The translations under genes were made by a program, and so were the position numbers. 64,000 nt of DNA from positions 486,001-550,000 of the forward strand of contig CALNXK010000102.1 in NCBI GenBank assembly GCA_942486035.1. Direction: 5' to 3'. Positions 22,028 through 37,226 of the stretch are shown piece after piece. Position 1 is the stretch's first letter, and the number at the start of each line of letters is the position of its first letter. The DNA comes from Porites lobata. Its lineage: Eukaryota; Cnidaria; Anthozoa; Scleractinia; Poritidae. A model generated the notes under the pieces. That model worked only from the letters and a program-made list of their open reading frames with translations. It did not search any database and was not told the origin of the DNA.

Positions 22028-22879
22028 TTTTACATTTGCCCTACAGGTATTGATCTGAAATAAGTTCTAGCGTCAGGATTTGGAGAGCCGCGCAACACAC
22101 CCCCACTTCGAATTCCCGGGAATGCCCCCCCGGATTACTAAGCTCATATTTGATACCGTTCATTTTCTGACACAAAAATCCCCTGGTACTTCCTTACATT
22201 GCCTAATAGGTATTGGTCTGAAATATGGTCTAGAGTCAGGATTTGGAGAGTCGGACGGTACACCCCCACCACGAAGAGAAAATAGAAGGTAAATTATAAA
22301 CTGAGCCAACCCAGTTAATAAAGAGAGAAGCTTGTCTCTCAACCTCGTCCCCAGAATCTTCTCGCTTAGGTTCAGGGCTTCGCTCGGAAAGTTGAAATCG
22401 CTTTCCAAATGCGGCGACGATCGTTCCCACCGAGCATTGGATGTTTGTAATACGATCGCATGACGGTTTGATCAGTCAATTCAAGTTCATATTCGGCTTT
22501 ACACTAAACAGTACGATTCGCGGTATCAACTCTGGTATCAACTGTAAGGTCACAAATAACTCCTCTGGGCCACTCCACTGCGTCCTGTGGGAGAGACTGT
22601 TCTCTAAGTCTCATAAGCGACTTAAAACGGCCTCAAAACGCAGAATTCAAAATTCTCAAGGTACGTTGCTAGTTAAGTCACGATAACTATTAACTCTGTA
22701 TTTTGTAAAGCATTTCTCTCGATCTTACTCGGACAGTGCGAAAGGTCGGCCTGTGACGAACTTACTGGAGACCCAAATTGGTGACTCTGTGCATAAGTCG
22801 GTCCATTCCTTGGTGTTTCATCAAATCACGCGGCCACCAAGCTCGGAACGAAATAACAAAATAGTAGGAGAGGTAGGAG

Positions 22880-25800
22880 ATGGTATATGCTTTCCTGATC
22901 CATTCTCTTGCTCCTGGTCCATGCAGAATATTATATTGTTCGGTATTTACACATGATTCTCTGGTAAGTAAATTCTCTCACAGAACGTTGGTCGTTTTAC
23001 TGTTGGAATGAGCAACTTTTGAGAGTATCCATAGTCTGTGGAAATATTGGCTTTTCTTAGTAACTTGTTTAGATCAAGGTGTTTAACCCTTTCACTCCCA
23101 TGGCACTCTTTCGTGACCAAAGGAAGGAAGGCATTATTTACTTCGCGTTCCAGGGTGCAAACAAAGTCAGTTTTACAGCCTGCCATTCGGGCCAGTAGTA
23201 GCTAGCATGTACTAGCTCACAAGTCATTTTAACTAGCCCCAAAACCCTTTTTATTGACCAGGATTGATTACAATCTGCAATTTGAATTTCCCCAAAAAAC
23301 AGCACTTGCCCATCAGGCAAGTTGAGAACAAAAATCACTAGCCCTATAGCAAAATCCACCAGGCCCGGGCTATCGGACACGACTTTCTTTGAATGTTGCC
23401 CTGCGAGCAGTGCAATGGAATGTTGATATTTTCAAACAAACTTACATTTCTGAACTGTGTTGTTCCATACTCCCTCACTACTCCCACAGGAGATTAATTG
23501 GTGAGGAGTTTGCCACCTTTCCTTGGAATTTCCGATAGAGATACATACTCCAGTCAGTATAAAACATGGATGTGCCGCTGTGAAGGGTATGGTTTTCAAG
23601 CAGTTTACTCTAGGATAGGGTATATAAATCAGAGCATTTGGGTCTAGAATAGGGTATCATTTTTCAGGAAACTGATCAGTTGGTTGAAGATTTTATCTAG
23701 ACTGGGGAAACAGCTACTCTAGGATAGGGGGATTTTGGGAGTTTACTCTAGTATAGGGTAGCAAAATTCAGCTGAACTAGCTCTGGTATAGGTCAAGGGT
23801 TCCAGGGTCCCAGCGGCACATCCCCACCCAGAAATTCCTAAAGTGCCCCCCCCGGGACTGCGGACCACGGACTGCGGACTGGGTATAAAACGCGGACTAG
23901 GTATAAAACGCGGACTACGGACTATGTATATAAAAACAGCTTTAGAAGGTAAAACTGAGAGAAATAGAAAGCGGACTAGCAAAAACAGTAGTCCCAGCTT
24001 TAACACTGTTCACATAGTCTATTCTTCCCACAGAGAAGGAAGGTTATGTCGGTACTCAAGGCAATTGAAATTAAACTCTGAATTTTATAAAAAGAAGGAG
24101 TTTGAAGAGATTTCAATTCGCAGTTTTACACCAATAAGAAGCACCGAATTAAAAAAAATAGTATAATTGGTGTTAGTCAGATCAGTAAAATTCTTATCGG
24201 ATGCCACAATTCTGTTTCAAATAAAGGCTTGGGAATATGAGGACTGAATGAAGAACTCGGACGAGAAGGTCAATGTGATACACAAAAGCAGTATTTAGGT
24301 GCGAGGGATTACTCACATACATGAATAATAACTGAAATGAGTCATCCAACGTTATATTCTAAGCGAATCCGAATCCTGACCTTATTGCAGACCAAAAAAT
24401 TGTCATTTTCCACACCCGTTTTCAGACTAGATCTCTAAAATCCGTACCCATTTGTGGACCTGGCCGTATTTAGCCTGTTCCAGGTTCTCAGATAGTTGGG
24501 GAGACTCCCCTGTTTTGTCCCGTTTTATTTTCGTGTTTTTGCTTTCTCAATTCAGTGGACCCAACTATCTCAGAGCCTTGAACAGGTTAGGTCTAATTAG
24601 GCACAAATTTTGTCACCATTACCAAGTTAGAGCGGAAACAAAAAAATTCTTCAAATGCATTTCGAATTCGCACATTTCTATTTTCTCTTGTTGCTAATCA
24701 TATGGAATTGAAACGATAAATACGTCCATTCGTGTACGCTCCCGTTGTTCCCTCGAAAACCATACCCGATTCCACACCAAAATGGGCAAAGTGTTTTCAG
24801 ACCAAAAAGGCCCAAACCCACTACCCTTCCATTATAGAAGGGAGTACCACCCCTGATCCTGACCCCTTTCATGATTGTTAGAGACCAAGGCAAGGTCTAA
24901 AAATGGGCGAAGAAAATAGCATTTTGATCCGGCTCATGATTCAGAGAACCGGCCGGGACACCTCCACCAAGAATTTATAGGAGTATTTACAACTTTAACT
25001 CACGTGTCTTGCTATTTAGCGATCTTTTGATCTCCTTACCTAGGACCAATTTGCACGGTTTTTACCAAAGTAGTCCGTAGTCCGTATTTTATACCCAGTC
25101 CACAGTCCACAGTCTGCGTTTTATGCCTTGTCTGTGTTTTATACCCAGTCCGTATTTTCTAGTCTGCGTTTTATGCTTAGTCCGTATTTTATACCCAGTC
25201 CTTATTCCGCAGTCCGCAGTCCATGTTTTATACTGACCGATACACACACTCTGGTGTCACCCATTGATGCCTCAAACAGTTCGGATGGTCTGCAGAAGCC
25301 AATTGGTCCTTGTAACAAAAGATTCTTTTGTTTCACTTGTTAAAAATTTGAATAACATTAACAATGTTTGTTTAAAACGATGATGTCTCCTTTTTTGAAT
25401 TCACCAGGACAAAACGTTTCCTTGGCAGGGAGTTGTCAGAGAGCCAAAATGTGATGCTAAAAACTGTAATGTGTTTTGGAAAACTACTTTCTGCCGTTTT
25501 GGGAAAGTTTGAGCATGAAATCTTAGTCTGTTGACAGAAAAAGTCCAGGTCTTTTTTAAAATGAGATATACATGTACATAGGAGACAAATTTTGCCCTCT
25601 GTCTGGGATAGATAATCTGGGTTGATTGACTTAACATAAAAATCACCTGTCAAAGTTGAATGGATTCATTAGTACTAGTTCAGGTAATTTTTTGCGTTAA
25701 GGGATGGTGGTACAGGTACTGCCATGGGCAACTTGTAGAGAGCAGTATACATAGGTATGGATAAAAATGGACACTGGGTAAATTAAAGGGAGGTCTTGTT

Positions 25801-27985
25801 AATATTGTAACTGTTTCATTTCAGCCTGATGGAGTTATCATTCAGGATGAACGTGAAAGCAGAAAAGAGCAGTTGTTACAAGTTGCACAGCGTGTACAGT
25901 CTGAGTATTCATTTCGGTATGTGGCGTTGGGTGGTACCAGCCATGAAGATCTGTCTGGGTTAGCTTCAACAGATGAGTATGTAATAATAATAATAATAAT
26001 AATCAGGGTTTTCATTAAGAATTCTAGTAGCAGGAGAAAGGTGTAATGTTACAGGAGAACTTTTTGAAAGAGGCTCTACGTCTGAATAGAAGGCTACCAG
26101 ACCTTTGCTGGAGAATCATGTGTACTATAGCAAATGGAGAATTCTCTAATCTCCGATGCCTAATGAAAACCCTGAATAATAATAATAATAATAATAAATT
26201 GTCACGTATATTTTGGAAGAAGGAGAATTCTGATACCAGAAAGCTCAGAAAAGATTCCGAGCTCCAGGGTAGAATTGAACTCACAACCCTCTGAGTTCTA
26301 GTTCAGACACTCTAACCACTGACCTATTGGAGGCTCTATGGTGGGAATTCTTAGTGAGGGTGTGACACCCAGCTCTCCAAATCCTGACCCTTTTTCAGAC
26401 CAAAAAATGTCATTTTCCACACCCGTTTTCAGCCCCGGCCTTTAGGCAGAAATTGTGTCATCATTACTTAGATTAGAGTACAAACAAAAAATTCTTCAAA
26501 TGCGTTTTGTATTTGTATACTATTTTCTATTTCATTCTTATTCATTTTTGAAACAATGTTCTACAAGCATACATTCCCGTAGTTCCCTCGAAAACCATAC
26601 TCAATTCCAGACCAAAATGGGCAAAGTGTATGTACCCATTTTTCTGCCAAAAAGGCCCAAAAACCATACCCTTTGGGGCAGCACATACCTATATGGTTTA
26701 TGGCTCTTTTATCAACAGATTTTCTCACTTACTGACCCCCTGAGAAACCTTGTCCTGACATTGCTTTTTTACCATCACTCCTTAAGTGTGTTCTAAGCCA
26801 AGCTAGATGACGGGTATCATGAATGTAAAATAACGTCTATTCTAATATTTATACACTTACGCAAAAATATTAACCTTTGAATTCCTGCCCTGCACAGATT
26901 ATGCAGAGGGTTATTTTCTACTGCAGGTCAACCATATTCCACTTTAAGTGTTGTATAGCCATTTGAGCATGAGTAAAAAAAAGATTTACCTACTCTAGAG
27001 AAATCATTTTAGCTACAGCTTATTATTTTGATTGAAAGGGGCATTAAGTGTGAATATTACAACCAAAACAAGGCTTATAGTCAAATTTATAGGACTGTGT
27101 AGTTTTTTCATTGGCAGATGCTCAAAGTTTTTATTTATGTATTAAACCACTGTAATAGGGAAAACTTTCTTTAAGTCTGTCCTATCTGGTTTAGTTTCAA
27201 AATATTAATGTTGTGTGATGGACATTACACAGAATGTTGTGGATCTGACTGTCTGTGAATTTGTCATTGAAAATTTTAATTAATGCTTTAGGAAACTTGT
27301 ACATGTACAATGTGTATATATTAAATTTACCAATTATATGTGACAATAATTATTGTATTATTGGGATTATGAACATAAGACCCACATAGTCAGAAAGAAC
27401 ATGACAGCAAACTTTCCAAAATACTCAAGTTTGGTGTTAATCAGGTCAATATTGAACAAGATAGAGCTATTCAAGACCCCTAAATGTTGTTAAGAAAATA
27501 CAGAGGTTTTCTGGTTATCCATTATACACTTCTTAGTAACAATCTGGCCCCGTCCCCTTTAAAAGTTATATAGCTGGTTCTCTAAATCTCCTGTCCAATA
27601 TGATGATCGACTTATGTTTAGTTTGTATTTTTCACAGACTTCTGTCGAATTTGAAAACAGGTTTTTTCAGGTAAGCATTTTCTCTTATTTCTAGTCGGCA
27701 ACAAAATGATCTGCGTCCAGCTGTTGAACTCTCTCCGCAAACATGATAGCTGTTCTGAAGGGATGACGTACCTTGGTCTCCCCGGGCCTGACGACGACTC
27801 TACCTGCAGTCTGTACGAGTAGCCGTGCATTACAAAGATATTATCTTTGATGCCATTCATAATATTTTGCTGTCACTGGTCCTCAATCGCACGGTTGATG
27901 TAGATCGTCAATAATAATAATAATAATAAAAATAATAATAGTAATAACAGTAATAATAATAATAATAGCCTTAGCAAAGAACAGA

Positions 27986-28033
<48 letters not shown>

Positions 28034-28381
28034 ACATCAATTGAAAAGAAAAGCGAGTACAAAGACCCAGAGCTAGAAATACAGAGAATGTGGCGGATGA
28101 AAATCAAAGTGATCCCTGTGGTAATTGTTGTTAGTGCACTTGGTTCAGTAAAGAAGGGGATGATAGAAAACATCAAGAAAGTATCAGATAGCTACTGTGA
28201 CAGAGACCCAGAAGATCTACATGCTGGGATCTGCACGAATCCTCAGGAAGGTTCTTAGAGTATGAACAGAATTACACTGACTTGAGTAACTGATTCTCCA
28301 GGTGCATGGTTTGTACCAGACTGATTCACAAAAAGAACACCAGCAAAGACTGTGACAGAAGAGGGAATAATAATAATAATG

Positions 28382-28412
<31 letters not shown>

Positions 28413-31400
28413 GGATCGTTATTAGTAGTCTTTGGATAGTCATTTTACGACAATTCTCTTTCGTACACAAGAAGAATGTACATAGGGTATATATTTTAAT
28501 ATTTCATATTCTTGAATCTGTATTAATAGTCTATTTTTTTAAATCTATGAATAAAGTTTTTTATTTTTATTATAATAAGGATCATATTATATTAGGATTA
28601 ATAATATATTAGGATCATATTAGGTTTTGTACCAACCTTTTTTGACTTCTAAGTATAGCTTCTCAAGTAGTGTTGGTTACATTTATGTGCCCTATACTAC
28701 TCATAAAGTGGACAGCATTATAAAGTTTTATACTGCGAGGTAATAATAATAATAATAATAATAATAATGAATATATAGAAGTAGCTCAGAGATTTTTAGC
28801 CAATCAAAAATGGAGAAGTATTTTGAATGAATCATTGTTAGACTATTTTTTATTCAGTATTATATTCTCTCCGTAAGTAGACTCTCACAAGGAACTCCAT
28901 TTGCAGTGGAAAGAATAGCTCTATGGAAGGGACTGGCAAAGTAAGTACAAGCGGTTTAATTCTCTTTGAAAGCGTAGTATCTGCGGGATTTACAAGCTGT
29001 GCAGGATTTGTTACTTTCCCAGAATACCTTGATATCTTGCTTTCACTACTAGGGCTATGTGTGTGAAAACCATGTGAAAAGGGTGTGAAAAGTGTGTGAA
29101 AAAAAGGAACCATGTGAAATCAATGTTGGCAAAAATACAAGTTCACCACATCAGCATTTCACATGCATGTGAACTTTTTGACATGCGTGTGAAACTTTGT
29201 AATACATGTGAAAAATTTTTGTCATATGTGTGAACTTTTTTCCCATGCAGTTTATTACATGTGAAATCTTTTCAGGCATGTGAAACAATTTTGTCATACA
29301 TGTGAATTTCAAATTTCACATGCATAATAGATGCTATGTATGTGAAATTTTTCACATGCATGTGAACACTTTTAGGCATGTCAGAGTGAGCATGTGAATT
29401 TTTTTCAGGGCTTTTTAAATACAACCACTATGAACCATATTTTTATGAAAATGCCATGAATTTCTAGTGAATACCCCATGAAAGTCATTTCATGACCCAT
29501 GAAAACTAAAAAATTAAATTTCATGACTTTATTTCTGGCCATGAATTTTCTATGAAAGGTGCTCCTTGGTCTCATGGGCCATTGATAATCCAAGACACAC
29601 ACCACATCTAGCATTCTATGGCTCATGGCTGATAAATATTAAACTAAGTTGACTATGAGGGTCATGAATTTTTGAAGAATAAGATTTGATAAGTTGTTAA
29701 CCGAGAAAATTCGCCATACTATAATGCGTCAGACCTTTAAGGCAAGTGATCACAACAAACATGCTGTTACAAATCATCATCATCATCACCATTACAGGCG
29801 AACCCCAATATACCAAAGTGCCAAGCCCCAGAGGAGCCCTCTTGTAAAGCAGCGGACTGGAATTAATGTTCAAAGCTCTTTTCATGATCTAGCTTGCAAC
29901 CAGATCTCTCAGTCAATAACTGTATTGATTATTAGTAAATACACAAGCCAGCGACCAGAGTTCTGCCGGCTACTCAACTGTATATCACCGGCTACGCTGG
30001 TCATAACAATTAGCTCGTGACAAACAATCTCGATTGTCACAGCCGCCTGCTTTTCCAGAGTTGGCGCCTACTTCAAAACATTTTGAAACCCCTGAATGCA
30101 CTGTACATTCTTCATTAGATTTGGCTTGATTAAAATCTATCGAGTATCCAATCCAAATGTGCACCTTTACAAATATAATTATTGTCTTCATTGTTTGCTA
30201 GAATATGCTACATAAATTTATGTATTTTATCAACTGTCTCATCTAAATATGTGGGTTGTGTATCTTACCACTTGGTTTCCAGTCAGAAAGATGTGTACCA
30301 AGATTTTTGTTAAGTGGGGAGGGCTAAATCCTGAGAATTAAACCATTCTTTCAACAGATCTTCATTGAGGACAAAACGGACTTAATTTTATTACTCCATC
30401 AAAAAACTAACTTTGCTAATATATACGACATATGTAACTTATACACTTTATGAATCTTTCGTTTCTTACTGTAACGTTCCTCGTTGTAAAGTTGAAAGTC
30501 CACTTGAACATGCGAACAGTTCCTTGCATTGCTTTGCATGCTTTTTGAGTTTTCTTTTGATACCGTTCGTTCAACGAATGATTCCTTGAAGCAAATAACT
30601 GGCATGCTCTTGATTTGCTTAAGTTGTCTTTGGTTCAATCAACTTTCGGTACCTGAGCTTGTCCAACATGAACAACGTCCACAACACGTACAACTTTGAT
30701 TCATGTAGTGAAGTCCAGCATTTTTCAACGGTTTCCCAACTTGAAAGAACAATGTTAAGTTTTTTTCTTGCTTCTAACACTTCAAATGCGCTGGAATATT
30801 CTAATCAATGCTGAAAATAACCGCTTTTTCGACTCAAACGAGTGCACTTTCTCCATCGCAAGATTAGCCGCCATGTTTGTTGTTTCCCAGGCTTCCCCGT
30901 GATTTCAGCACATGCGCGATTTGATTTACGATGTCACGTGGGGCTTTTGAACCAATAGAAAATTGTAAAGTGAAGTTCAAATTTACGCGGACTTCACAAG
31001 CAACACAGCTTTGCAAACAGAATAGTTTCGTTACTTTCGGATAAATAGAAAGACTGTCTTTCAATAATACGCGTGTTATTTTCGAGAGAAAGTGATCAAT
31101 TGCGAACTTCTTCACATAAAGCATGTTTCCAAGTCAGCAACTCAGCTGGATTATTGCACAAAGGTATGTTCTTGTTATCGTGGTTCGTTAACATAAGCTT
31201 ACTTTGGTTTTCCAATAACTTTACGAAGCTTAAACCTTCAAAGATACATCTTAAATTTAAGATGCATGTACAGATATGCCATTGATTGATTCCTTTTTGT
31301 TTACTGCAGAAAAAACTGTACTCTTTGTTGCAAATCGTCAATGGAATACTCTAAAAATTTTATGTTCTGGCGCTAGTAGGCTGTGGCAGACTTGTCAAGA

Positions 31401-34400
31401 CCAATGTTAAATAAAATAGGAGAAGAAATAGCATAAGTTTCCGATATGCATGCAATGTCTACTACAAGTTGGAAGCAATTAAGTTTCCAGTTAATTTATA
31501 ATGACTTCAGAGTTGAACTAACCCTATAAAATTTGAGTAGGTTTGTTTATTTGAGCTTCGATTCATAATATTCATACGTCTGCAATAAGGTCAAAAATAA
31601 AAGGCACCTCTATCTAGTCTGATGTGTGGACCTTCAGTTCAGAAAGCTGTTCAGCGACTTGTAAAGAAGCAGTCATTTAGCATTATTTTTTTCCATATAC
31701 ATGCTTGTATTATTCAAAGATGCTTATTTACTTTGTCTTTTCACTGACATTGAGTGCTAGATTGCTTTTCTGTAACTTAGTATACACATTTGTATGCCTT
31801 AATAAGTGGAAATTGCAAATTGGCCATCATGTCATTTACTATCATAATTATTACAATTTATAAGAAATATTTCTAACCAAAAATTAGTATATTATTAGTT
31901 ATTTTATTGATGTAGAAATTAAAGGTATAAAAAGTGAGCATGATATTAAAAAGTTTTGTTGTAATTGTCTGTTGCGTAGTTGGTTTGTTTACGCTCGCAG
32001 GGTAGTGAAATTCCATAGCCATTGATGATCTCGGATCACTGAGGCTTTACATGTGAAAGCTCATGTGAAACCCCATGTGAAGTGTATGTGAAATAATGTG
32101 TGAATTACTGGATGTTTTGCCATTCAGTGAGGATTAAGTACATGTGAAAGCCTATGTGAAACCCCGTGTGAAGTGTATGAAAATATGTGTGAATTTAAAT
32201 GAGGATTGACATGTGAAAGCCTGTGTGAAACCCCATGTGAAGTGTATGTGAAAATGTGTGTGAAAGGGTTGACATCGTTTCACACCCTTTTCACATATAT
32301 TTCACTATGCAAAATTTCACATGCATGTGAAATATGTGTGTGAAATGCATGTGAAAAGTGTGTGAAAAACGTGTGAAAAACATGTGAAATGAGTGTGAAA
32401 ACAGGACATTTTTCACACGTTTTTCACATGGTGTTTCACATACATACTCCTAGTAGTGTTTGCCTTGGTCAAGGGGGTTGGTTGGGGTGGCTGGGGAGCT
32501 AGAGAGGGGAGGTAATTATGCATTTAACGTTCCTTAGTCACATGCCTTCTACGTTGTGATCGAACATGCCTTTGAAAAGTATTAGGAAATTAAGAAAAGT
32601 TGCCACATTATGTTAGAAAAGAAGCATTATTATTCATTCAAAATATTTCTCTGTTTCTGATTGGCTATTAAAATCCTACGCATAGTTCATCATAACCAGC
32701 TATTAATTGTCAACCAAGAAAGAAGAATTTTGTGACTTGTGAAAAAATTATGATGTCAATCATGCAGCAAATTGCCAGATTATTGAACTGTTAACCTAGA
32801 AGAAGAGGGGATGAGGTCGAGTTGTTTTGGTAGTGAGTAAAAAATGGCGTAATCTTGAGTAGAAACACTTCATCACCTCAACGGCAACTTCAACAAACTC
32901 AAGCTTTGCCCAAAAAGCTAATGATAAGTAGGTGGAGACAGAACTGCCACCCCTTCCTGTTATGGAGTCTGATGACGATGCATGACTGTAAAGAATTACA
33001 CTCACTTTTTCTTACAACAAGTGGATTTTATGTTCAGACAACCAGAATCTGCAGAGTAATTGTCCGATGGACACATAAAGTGAAAAGAAAGTTTTTTGTC
33101 CTGCTTGAGTGATTAGTTCCCACACTGATGGGACCACTACCTGTCACACTAATTTATTCTTCCGTGGAAAAATAAAAAGTGGGAGGGATGGGTGGGTAAA
33201 TGAATGAATGATCCAAAGGCTTAGTAGTAAACAAAGAGCTAGAGTGGCCACCAAGAAACGCTGTACTAAGCACATGGGGCTGAGCCACCACGCTGACAGC
33301 TGACTGACATGTGACAGAGCTCCTTAACCCTTTAAGCCCTGATATCCACTTACAAATTCTCCAAACTGATCTCTATACATTTCCATTAAGAATTAGTTGA
33401 GAGAATTTGAAAAAAAGATCATGGAATTTTCACTTTGGTGATCATTTTATTAATTCTCATAACCTTTTCTTTTGACAATGTATGGATATTCTTGGGAGAA
33501 AATTGATGTTAGTCACCATTGGGACTTAAAGGGTTAATGTTGCTAACTGTGTTAAATTTCATTTAACTTCATAATTAATATATTTTTTTAATATGTTGTT
33601 TTATAGGGAGTGAATATTAATATTAATGCATATGGTGGTCAGCTCAATTATTTTACCTGTCTTTTCCAGCTGTGGATTCACTTTAATTTGTGAAAAGGAT
33701 GAAAACCGCCTTGTTGCAGAGAATGTTCTGAATCTCATAATCAGACATCTTCAAGAATATTGCCAAATACTTCTACAGCCTTCAGAGGTACATTGTTTTT
33801 TGTCCAAGTTTTACACGTAATATATGCCTCAAGTACCCCGCTCCAGGCATTCAGATGTTGGGGAGTGAGTTAAATCGTACATGGGAAAAACCAGCTGGGG
33901 AAAAATGACTATATCTGAATGCCTGGAACAGCTGGCTATGTCTTAAGTGACTTTCAACTTGCAATATCATGATTATCATAATAATACAGTCAAACCACCT
34001 GTATTTTAATAATAGGTGGACATCTATGAATACATATTAGTGGTCACCCTTTATTAAGTGGTCCCTTACCAAAGTCCTGGAAATAGTTTCCCTTGATTAC
34101 TATCAGTTGACCTAAATGTCACCTCTATTAAGTGCTTGTGGCCACCTTAGTTTTCAGAGGTCCCAACAAGTTATTTTTTTAGTCTGACTGTTAATCACCT
34201 CTATTAAATGGTCACTTTGACGAAATGTACCATATGCTACTGCAACAGATTCTTTAGGTTTCTGGGGAAACTACCCACCTACCCCTCCCCTAAGCCAACA
34301 TTTTGCCCTAAGTGAGTAATAAGTGATAATGATGGCATAGGGGAGGGGTAGGTGGGCAGTTTCCCAGAAACCTAAGTTGATCATTTTTTTTACTTCCCTC

Positions 34401-37195
34401 CTTTTGGCACTTGAAGGGGTAGAAACAGTCTGAGGACAATGTTGTGGGACACATATTTCACTCTTTCAACAGCTTCATTTTTCAAAAATTTTTTAATACC
34501 GTTACTCTTGAAAAGGTTTTTCATCAAGCTGTATTAAGTAGTCAGTAATCCATTCCCCAATGGATTTGGGTAATACTGTTGACTGTGTCATGCTTAAAAT
34601 CTTTGATTGTGTGGTTCCAGAAAATATCCAGACCCCCACCACGGAGGGAATTGGAAATTCCAGAGGGGTGGGGGGGTCAGAGGCCCAGGAAATTCCAGAA
34701 GGGAGGGGGGTTGGACCATAAAATCAGTTTCCAGGGGGGCAATATCATTTTGTTTTCGACCTGAGATCGAACATTGCTTCTTACTGACCTGGTAGATCAT
34801 TTTTAGGAAATAAATAACTTGAAATATATCACTTAAGATTGTTCCTTTTAATCTTAACCAGGTTTCCTTTCTTCCAAAAGCGTTTTGGATGTAATTTCAA
34901 AGGAATTAGACCGACTACAACTCGTTTTATCGCATGCTCATATATTCGGCCGCCATTACTCGTTACCAGTCTTCCCCAAAACATCAACGCATGCAACACA
35001 TCACGCAACACAACGCGTTGCGTCAGTCGATCGATAGACGAGAAGAGTGGCAATTTTGCCTCACGAAGCACAAGCTATACATTGTAACCATTTTAGAATG
35101 AAGAGTTTTTATTCTCCTTTTCATTTTTCCTTAATTTTTTGGTTGAATGTGTGGCATGTTCTTGATCGAATTCTCGCTAAAATGGTGTTGATTTCACCAA
35201 ACATTTAAAGGGCCATCGCGCGTCACATCGCATCAGTCGATCGAAAAACAGTAAATTGAACATGGTTTCCCTTCAAGTATCTTCAAGATGCAGGGGTATT
35301 CATTGTTATCATTTCAGAATTCAGAGTTTTTATTCTCCTCTTTGTTTTGCATTAATTTTGTGGTTGTAACTTTGACTTGTTCTGCATTCCTGCACGAAAT
35401 GGCGTTAATTCTATCAACATTACGCCCATGAGACGAATAACAAATCTAAGCTTGCCCTGATTAAGGTAAATTCACAAATATAACCGACTTATTAACTTTC
35501 TCTGTTTCATTTAAAGTAAGAGATGAGCAAAAATTACAGATCAGGTTACTTTGTGGTGGTGTAGTGTGTTTTAATGTTGCGAGATCACTCAAATAAATGG
35601 AAACAGAAGCATACAAGCTTCTAATGGAAACCGTTGGGTACTAACCATAAGTTGCCCCATTCATCTACTTTAATAGTCTTTCTTCGTGAAAATGAACTTT
35701 TCCAGAGGGGTTGGGGGGTCTTTGTCACACTTGTGGAAATTCCTAAGGGGTGGGGGGTCATCAGTTCCCCGCAAAAATGGAAAATCCAGGGAGGTGGGGG
35801 GGTCCTAAGTGAAATTCCCTCCGTGGTGGGGGTCTGGATTTTTTCTGGAACTACACATTATTACAACTAGTGGGGGTGCCTATCATTGATTATATTAATT
35901 TTTATTGAACAAATGATTGAAAATGTTAAAGCACTGCGATATAATTAGTTAGGAAAATATTCAGTCAATCATTGCGGAAAAATTAGCCATTTATGTGAAA
36001 AGTAGGAACACACGGTGTCCTCAATAGCATTTGAAGCCTCTGTATTCAGGATTTTAGTCAAGATAAAAGGGTATGCAGTTCAGTATTACAATTTTGTCTT
36101 TTGTAGTACCATTGGTTGCATCTAAGTCTGTACACGTGGCAAAAATACAGGTTCTAATTGGGTGCAAACACGACATGTTTTGCTGCCAAAAATGAGAAGT
36201 TTGGGGTGGCGCTCTAGGCAAATGATCCCATACAAAGTAGGTGGCTGTTTGTCGGCTTGATTGGTTTTCACTCAACAAAATATTCATCACAAGAATTTTT
36301 AGATGTTAAGAAGAATTGCTGGAGTTGTAAAACTCCCAAGAAAATGTTTTTTTGTCTCTTTTCCATGCTTAGATGTGACTGACATTAACAGTACTGATTC
36401 TAATTTGTAGGCCATTCTTAAGGCAGACAAGGTCACTGCTGTAACGCATCAGCTTCTTCCAGAAGGCCAGGTATACACTGTTATCTCTGTTATGAGCCCC
36501 TAGCTAGGGGAGGGGTACATGGGGCTTATTTTTCTAATCAGTTGTGTGATCGCAGATGTAATTTAACCCTGGCAAGTAACGACAATGAAGCAATGCCGAA
36601 ATCCTTGTTCTGGGCCCCCAACTGAGTCAACGAATTACCAGAAATGTGTTTCAAAAAACAAAACCTGATTGGTAAATAGGTAATGGCTTTTTTTAACAGG
36701 CCAATCATGGGGCACACTCAAATCCTGGTACACAGGTGGGGGCCTAGACATGGATTTTGGCACTGTTTTGCCGACAGACTTAACCAAACTTTAGTTTTGT
36801 CTGTGGCACGGGCTAGTTGTGGGGAGGATTTATTGAAGACGGGGTATTATAATTATGGTTAGAGGGTTAGAAGGGGCGACATTTTAAAAACTGGAGCACC
36901 AACTCTCTGTATTTCACTTTGTTTCATATATTGTAACAGTTACACACTCATTAATCAGTCACTCATTTGTTTCAACAAGAGTTTTGTTCATGTTTCCTGA
37001 CTGTTAAGTGTAACAGTCATAAAACGTGACTATTAGAGGGAATATAAAATTAATGCTCATTACAGGAGGGGGCTTGAAAACTGTTTAATATAAGAAGAAA
37101 GGGGGAAAGAGAAGTGGTACCGGTGGTTGTGCTGGGGGAGGGGTTAATTAACAATTATTCCTCAAGCTGGAGTGGGCTCTGGGTCAATAGCCCAT

Positions 37196-37226
<31 letters not shown>

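Noticed and set aside
22441..22660. Possible first exon of AP5S1 containing CVLWERLFSK
   Set aside because: It loosely resembles the family N terminus, but its phase does not fit exon 2. The exon at 22880 fits in sequence and phase.
27638..27670. Reading AP5S1 exon 3 in phase 0 (TSVEFENRFFQ)
   Set aside because: Phase 2 gives LLSNLKTGFF leading into RLSQGTPF, which matches the family and keeps exon 4 in frame.
30860..30960. GC-richer patch with GCCGCCATG and GCACATGCGCGA
   Set aside because: Looks promoter-like, but the frame closes after nine codons and no splice partner is evident.
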